Source: Nymphalis io (lineage: Eukaryota; Arthropoda; Insecta; Lepidoptera; Nymphalidae). From it: a stretch of DNA of 64,000 nucleotides. The position numbers and the translations under genes are program-made. The DNA lies in contig NC_065910.1 in NCBI RefSeq assembly GCF_905147045.1, positions 1,984,001 through 2,048,000 on the forward strand, given 5' to 3'. Every line of letters starts with the position of its first letter. Position 1 is the first letter of the stretch. Under the pieces are notes generated by a model that ran no database searches, had not been told where the DNA came from, and was given only the letters and a program-made list of their open reading frames with translations. Positions 45,688 to 51,600 of this stretch are shown here, piece after piece.

Positions 45688-48600
45688 TTGAACTATTAAA
45701 ACACGAACAAAGGACGTGCCCTACCGGTGTATGTACCAACCAAATCAAATAATTCTTTATTCAATTAAGCTTATGAGGGCATACTTTTGAATCGTCATGT
45801 TGCAGTATTGAATTAAATATAAACCTATCACCGGTCGGAACATAGATTCTACCGAGAAGAACCCGTTACATCCTTTTAATCACAGTCAATAAATAATTAA
45901 ATTTATGCTTAGCCCGCTTGGAAATCAACAAATACTAACTCCACACTTTTTTTAATCATTTATATAATCTTGTGTTTAGTAATATTTAATTTATCAAAGT
46001 TTTTTTGAATTTGATTTAAATTTATTAATGAGTAATTGTAACAGCTATCGGTTTAAAATTATAAAAAAATATTTTTTCGATATTGTTTCTACTGTGGAAT
46101 CTAGCGGCGATTTAAAATAAAGTGTATACAATACTTCTTCATGAATAAATACATATAAGTGCCGTTTATAAATGATCAACGATGAACACGTGACGATGCC
46201 TGTTAATCTAAATTTTGCCTGTTATTTTAAATTTTATCTGTAAATAAAATATGAATATTTTGATTTACAAATTCATTATTATTAATTTTTTTAATGTCAT
46301 TTTTTTATATTTTTTTTTTTTTTTTTATAAAATAGGAAGGTGGACGAGCATATGGGCCACCTGATGGTAAGTGGTCACCAAACGCCCTTAGACATTGGCA
46401 TTGTAAGAAATGTCAACCATCGCTTATAGCCAATGCGCCACCAACCTTGGGAACTAAGATTTTATGTCCCTTGTGCCTGTAATTACACTGGCTCACTCAC
46501 CCTTCAAACCGGAACACAGCAATATCAAGTATTGCTGTTTTGCGGTAGAATATCTATTTTTTAAGTCAAATTTAAAATAGTCCCTCCCGATCCCCACCCG
46601 AAGCAAAGCTGCCCATAATGCAGGCCGCATTTCCGCGCTGTACGGCAATGGACAACCTCTCTGCCCGTAGGACCCGGAGCGACTGTCCTCATTTTCAGAT
46701 TCATTAAATTGATTATTCCCCATATGTTTTTAATTTCAAAAACGCATTTGAAAATAAAATCTTGTATAAAAAATCTAAATTGTCAGCGATTTACATAATC
46801 ATAAAAAGATATCGAAACATTTATTGATAACGATAAATTATATAAGTACAAGATAAACTTATAGTCACACTTCCGTTAACATTGCTTTCTTAATAACAAT
46901 CAAAATTTTAAATCAATATAAATTCTATAAATAAATATACAATAACGCCTCTCAATTAGGATAAACACACGACAGGTAAAGAAAAAAATGTAAAACAGAA
47001 TATCAACGACCATCACTCAAATAAGTAACGTAATATTTTATAATAAATAAATTAATAAAAATTATATCTTTTCATATATAATTAATAAATTGTATTAAAA
47101 AAAGGAGAAAGAATTGATTTGGAGATTTTAGAATACCACAGGCTACATTATATCGAGCTTTTTAAGAAAAAAGAACAAAATTCTAATCTTCGCTAAATTA
47201 AGATTGCAAGATATGCACAAAAACAGACACATTTTTTACAAATTTATATTATTGACGAAACGAACGCAAAAACCCTGCGACCTTCAAAACAACCGCGTGA
47301 CTCTTGGACTATTCGAAGAATTTATACAATAGTAATTTGTCAAGGTTTTCAGTAATTATATTATTATGACGAGATTAAAAATTAGTTTATTCTTTACTAT
47401 ATTATACATAGCGTTTTTAAGTTGGGCTCCTCTAATTACAGAACAGTAACAGCATGTGAATGTCCCACTGCTGGACTCAGGCCTTCTCTCCCTTTTTTGA
47501 GAAGAAAGTTCGGAACTTATTCTACCACGCTGCTCCAATGCGGGTTGGTGGAATACACATGTGGCTGAATTTCAGTGAAAACACATGCAGGTTTTCTCAC
47601 GATGTTTTCCTTCACCGTCAAGCACGAGATGAATTTTAATCACAATTAAGCACATAAAAATTCAGTGGCTTGCCCGGGTTAGCCATCTCAGCTCTAATTA
47701 AATTAAAATAATTCAAGAGCAAACACTTCGGACACTACTTAAATGATAAATTGTACAGAAGTAAAACCTTTTTTACAAAATTTTTTTACTCAATGTACAT
47801 AAACATAAATGCGCATTCTTGAAATTCTAATCTCATCGTACTCCCAAGATAATTAATTCTTAAATTCATTTGTTAATTATATAACATCCGTTCCTAACTT
47901 AAAAATTATTTCCTGACGTGCAAATTATGGCGCTTTACAATTCAAGCGTTTTTAATATATTACATATAAATTCATCATTTTAAAGGATTTTTCTATTACA
48001 GATTTTATTTAATTTTGCATGTTACACATACCGTGTTAGTCAAATCTTTCAATTGAGTTTTAAATCAAATTTCTAGTGACAACTTGTTTATTTTTGGACA
48101 TGGTTTGAATAGAAAATTGCTTTCGTTTCTTTTTTAATTTATTGTATTTTAATAACGATTAAGCATTCACCTCTAAAGCATTCACCTCAAAAGCCGAGAT
48201 GGCCCTGTGGTAATAACGCGTGAATCTTAACCGATGATCGTGGGTTCAAACCCGGGCAAGCACCACTGAATTTTCATGTGCTTAATTTGTGATTATAATT
48301 CATCTCGTGCTTTACGGTGAAGGAAAACATCGTGAGGAAACCTGCATGTGTCTAATTTCACTGAAGTTCTGCCACATGTGAATTCTACCAACCCGCATTG
48401 GAGTAGCGTGGTGGAATAAGTTCCAAACCTTCTCCTCAAAAAGAGGAGAGGAGGCCTTTAGCCCAGCAGTGGGACATTCACAGGCTGTTACGGTTACGGT
48501 ATTCACCTCTAAACATCTTCATTAAATGTATGTAAATTGTAACTACTTTGCATTTAAACTTTAGTAGATGCTTAGGATATCACTCATTCCTCACTTTCTG

Positions 48601-51600
48601 TCATCACTGATTTGGCATTCGAAAGAAGAAGACACAAATTGTTGAATTAATTACTCTATACAACATTAATATTTAAAGCTTTTTATTAAATACGATAAAG
48701 AGTCTAGAATATTCTGTAGTCGACGGTCGTTGTCTTGAATTCCTGAGTCGAGAACAAAAGACTATTAAAATAATTCCATATGAAAAAGTCCTTCCGGAGG
48801 CATTACTCACTGCGTATCGCTTGTATAATATGTACAATAATAACTGACAAGAGTAATTATTTTATACAAACGTTATTCGTTATTCACTTTCATTTTATTT
48901 ATTTATAACAGGAAGGTGGATAGGCAACTTGACGGTAAGTCACCTCCTACTTTAACTATTACAACGTTTCCGTCAAGCTTATGTAATTTTATGTCTGTGG
49001 CTACTCTAGCTCAGTCATCCTTAAACAGAAACATAAAGTAGAATAGAATAGTCATTTATTTGTTAAAAATACAAGCAAAGGCATAAGTTATACCTTTCTT
49101 AAGTAATATAATTGTAAAAATAAAAAAAAAATATGTTATTAATAACCATAAACAACATATGATGGAAATATTGTTGGAGCAATAGGTTCCATCAATCTCC
49201 TCGATACGAGTGGAGATCTTAGCCCAGCAGCGGTCTATTTACAGATAATTTTTAAAATTAAATTCTGAAATTCGAAAACCTCTCAACAATATTCGATATT
49301 ACTTTGGATGTCTTAAACTCAGCTCACACGACATCGGATTGCAATGACCATCCTTGACATTCATCTTTAAAGTTTTTGATAATAAGAATTTCGTCTCTCA
49401 AGTAAATAAGGATTGAAGTTAAATGCCAGTAATTTAGCATATCGAATTAAAAAATAATTATTTAAATTAAGAATAGTTAAATAAGCAGCCACTTAAGGAA
49501 AATACCAAACGAATTCTTTCGAGATGTAATTGCTGGAGCTCAATTGTACTAATTTGTAACGGTTACGATATGTACTCGAATCTATTCCGGTTCAACTTCA
49601 ACCAAAACGCAACTGAATTGTTTTGTTAATAGAATAGTTGAAACGGCTAATGTGAAATCGCTTAAACGGCAACGATTATATTTCGATACGATTGCGATAA
49701 AGTTGTCGAATTGTCTTTTGTTGTTAAAAAACGATATATCTGATATCGTCTTTTATAACGGTCCAATAAAATTAGGATTTGTTTATGTGCCGATTTAATA
49801 CGAAATAAAAAGGAGAATTATATTTTATTTAGTGCTGCCATAATTACATTTATTACGAGTTAGTATTGTAAGTATACTTTTAGGTTTAAATAAATATCCA
49901 CGACATACATATATATAAAATGTACAAATTTAAAACAAACAAAAGCAAAGTCTCTAGCCTCTATACGTATTTATGTATATAACTACTGAAAAATGATAAC
50001 AACAAAAGATTTAAAACAATACTTTAAAACAAAACTTAAAAAAACTCACACATAAGCAAGCTTACACATTCAGGATGTTCATCAGATCTGTACTTTATTT
50101 ACGTTTTTTCTTATAATATCTTACAACCTTCGGTTAACCAACAAGCAACGGGTTGACTGTTTCTGTCACAGTAAATCATTGCAACTGTTGAAATCATGAT
50201 CGCGGTTTCGATTCCTTCTCATGTGCAATACCTACAATAACTACAAGTATAATATAGGTAAAAAGCCGAGATGGCCCAGTGGTAAGAACGCGTGAATCTT
50301 AACCGATGATCGTGGGTTCTAATCTGGGCAAGCACCACTGAATTTTCATGTGCTTAATTGTGATTATAATTCATCTCGTACTTGACGGTGAAGGAAAACA
50401 TCGTGAGGAAACCTGCATGTGTCGAATTTCACTGAAAATCTGTCACATGTGTATTCCACCAAACCGCATTTTTTTTTTTTTTTATATAGAATAGGAAGGC
50501 GGACGAGCATATGGGCCACCTGATGGTAAGTGGTCACCAACGCTCTTAGACATTAGCATTGTAAGAAATGTCAACCATCGCTTACATATCCAATGCGCCA
50601 CCAACCTTGGGAACTAAGATTTTATGTCCCTTGTGCCTGTAATTACACTGGCTCACTCACCCTTCAAACCGGAACACAACAATATCAAGTATTGCTGTTT
50701 TGCGGTAGAATATCTGATGAGTGGGTGGTACCTACCCAGACGAGCTTGCACAAAGCCCTACCACCAGTGGAGCAGCGTGGTGGAATAAGCTCCAAACTTT
50801 ACCTTCAAAAGGGAGAGGAGGCCTTAGCCCAGCAGTGGGACCTTCAAAGGCTGTTACTATCCTACTATTACTACTATAGTATAAGTGATATATGTGATAT
50901 AATAGGAATTTATAGTGAGAAATGAGCGCAATGACAGACGATTTGTAATTAAGTTCTAGACGCAACGTTTTAGGAAATAACTAGTTGCATAACGTACTTG
51001 TAGTATTAAGTCTAAAGTGGTGAATTTAATAATATTAAGAAAATTGAATTTTATATTTTATCCCTTTTAACATTATTTTTTATAATGTTTTGCTTGAAAG
51101 TGCTTTGCGATTTGTAATTTTTCTTTCTTCTTTTTAAAGAACGGTTTAATTAAAGAATTACCATATTTCTTGCATTTATATAAAAAAGTTATTAAGGCGT
51201 TCTATTTTTTAAATTTCGAACAACTTATATTGATATTTACCATACAATAAGTTGACAGCACATTACAATGGTATGAGTTTGTCTAGCAGTAGATTCGTCA
51301 TTGAGGCATGGGCGTGACGTCAGCCGTTACGGATATACAAAGGCACGATCGAGCTTTTACTGAAGATTAATTTGCTTTGATTCCTATTTAATACGTCTAC
51401 GGTCTCGAAGGAAATACCCATACAACACACATATATTTAATCTATTTATTAACCAATTTAATCTATGCATACACTTCTTTACTCATATGACCCATACTCA
51501 GATAAAAAAAAACGTTGGTCTAGTGGCTACATATAAGGCCTGAGTTTCTAAATCCAATCTAGTTGCTGTTGAAGGATCTCAATATCAGGCCAGAGTCTGG

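Noticed and set aside
50593..50925. 110-codon frame beginning MRHQPWELRF
   Set aside because: It runs through the young SINE-C into the SINE-B remnant. The same peptide appears in every young SINE-C copy, so it is a repeat frame.
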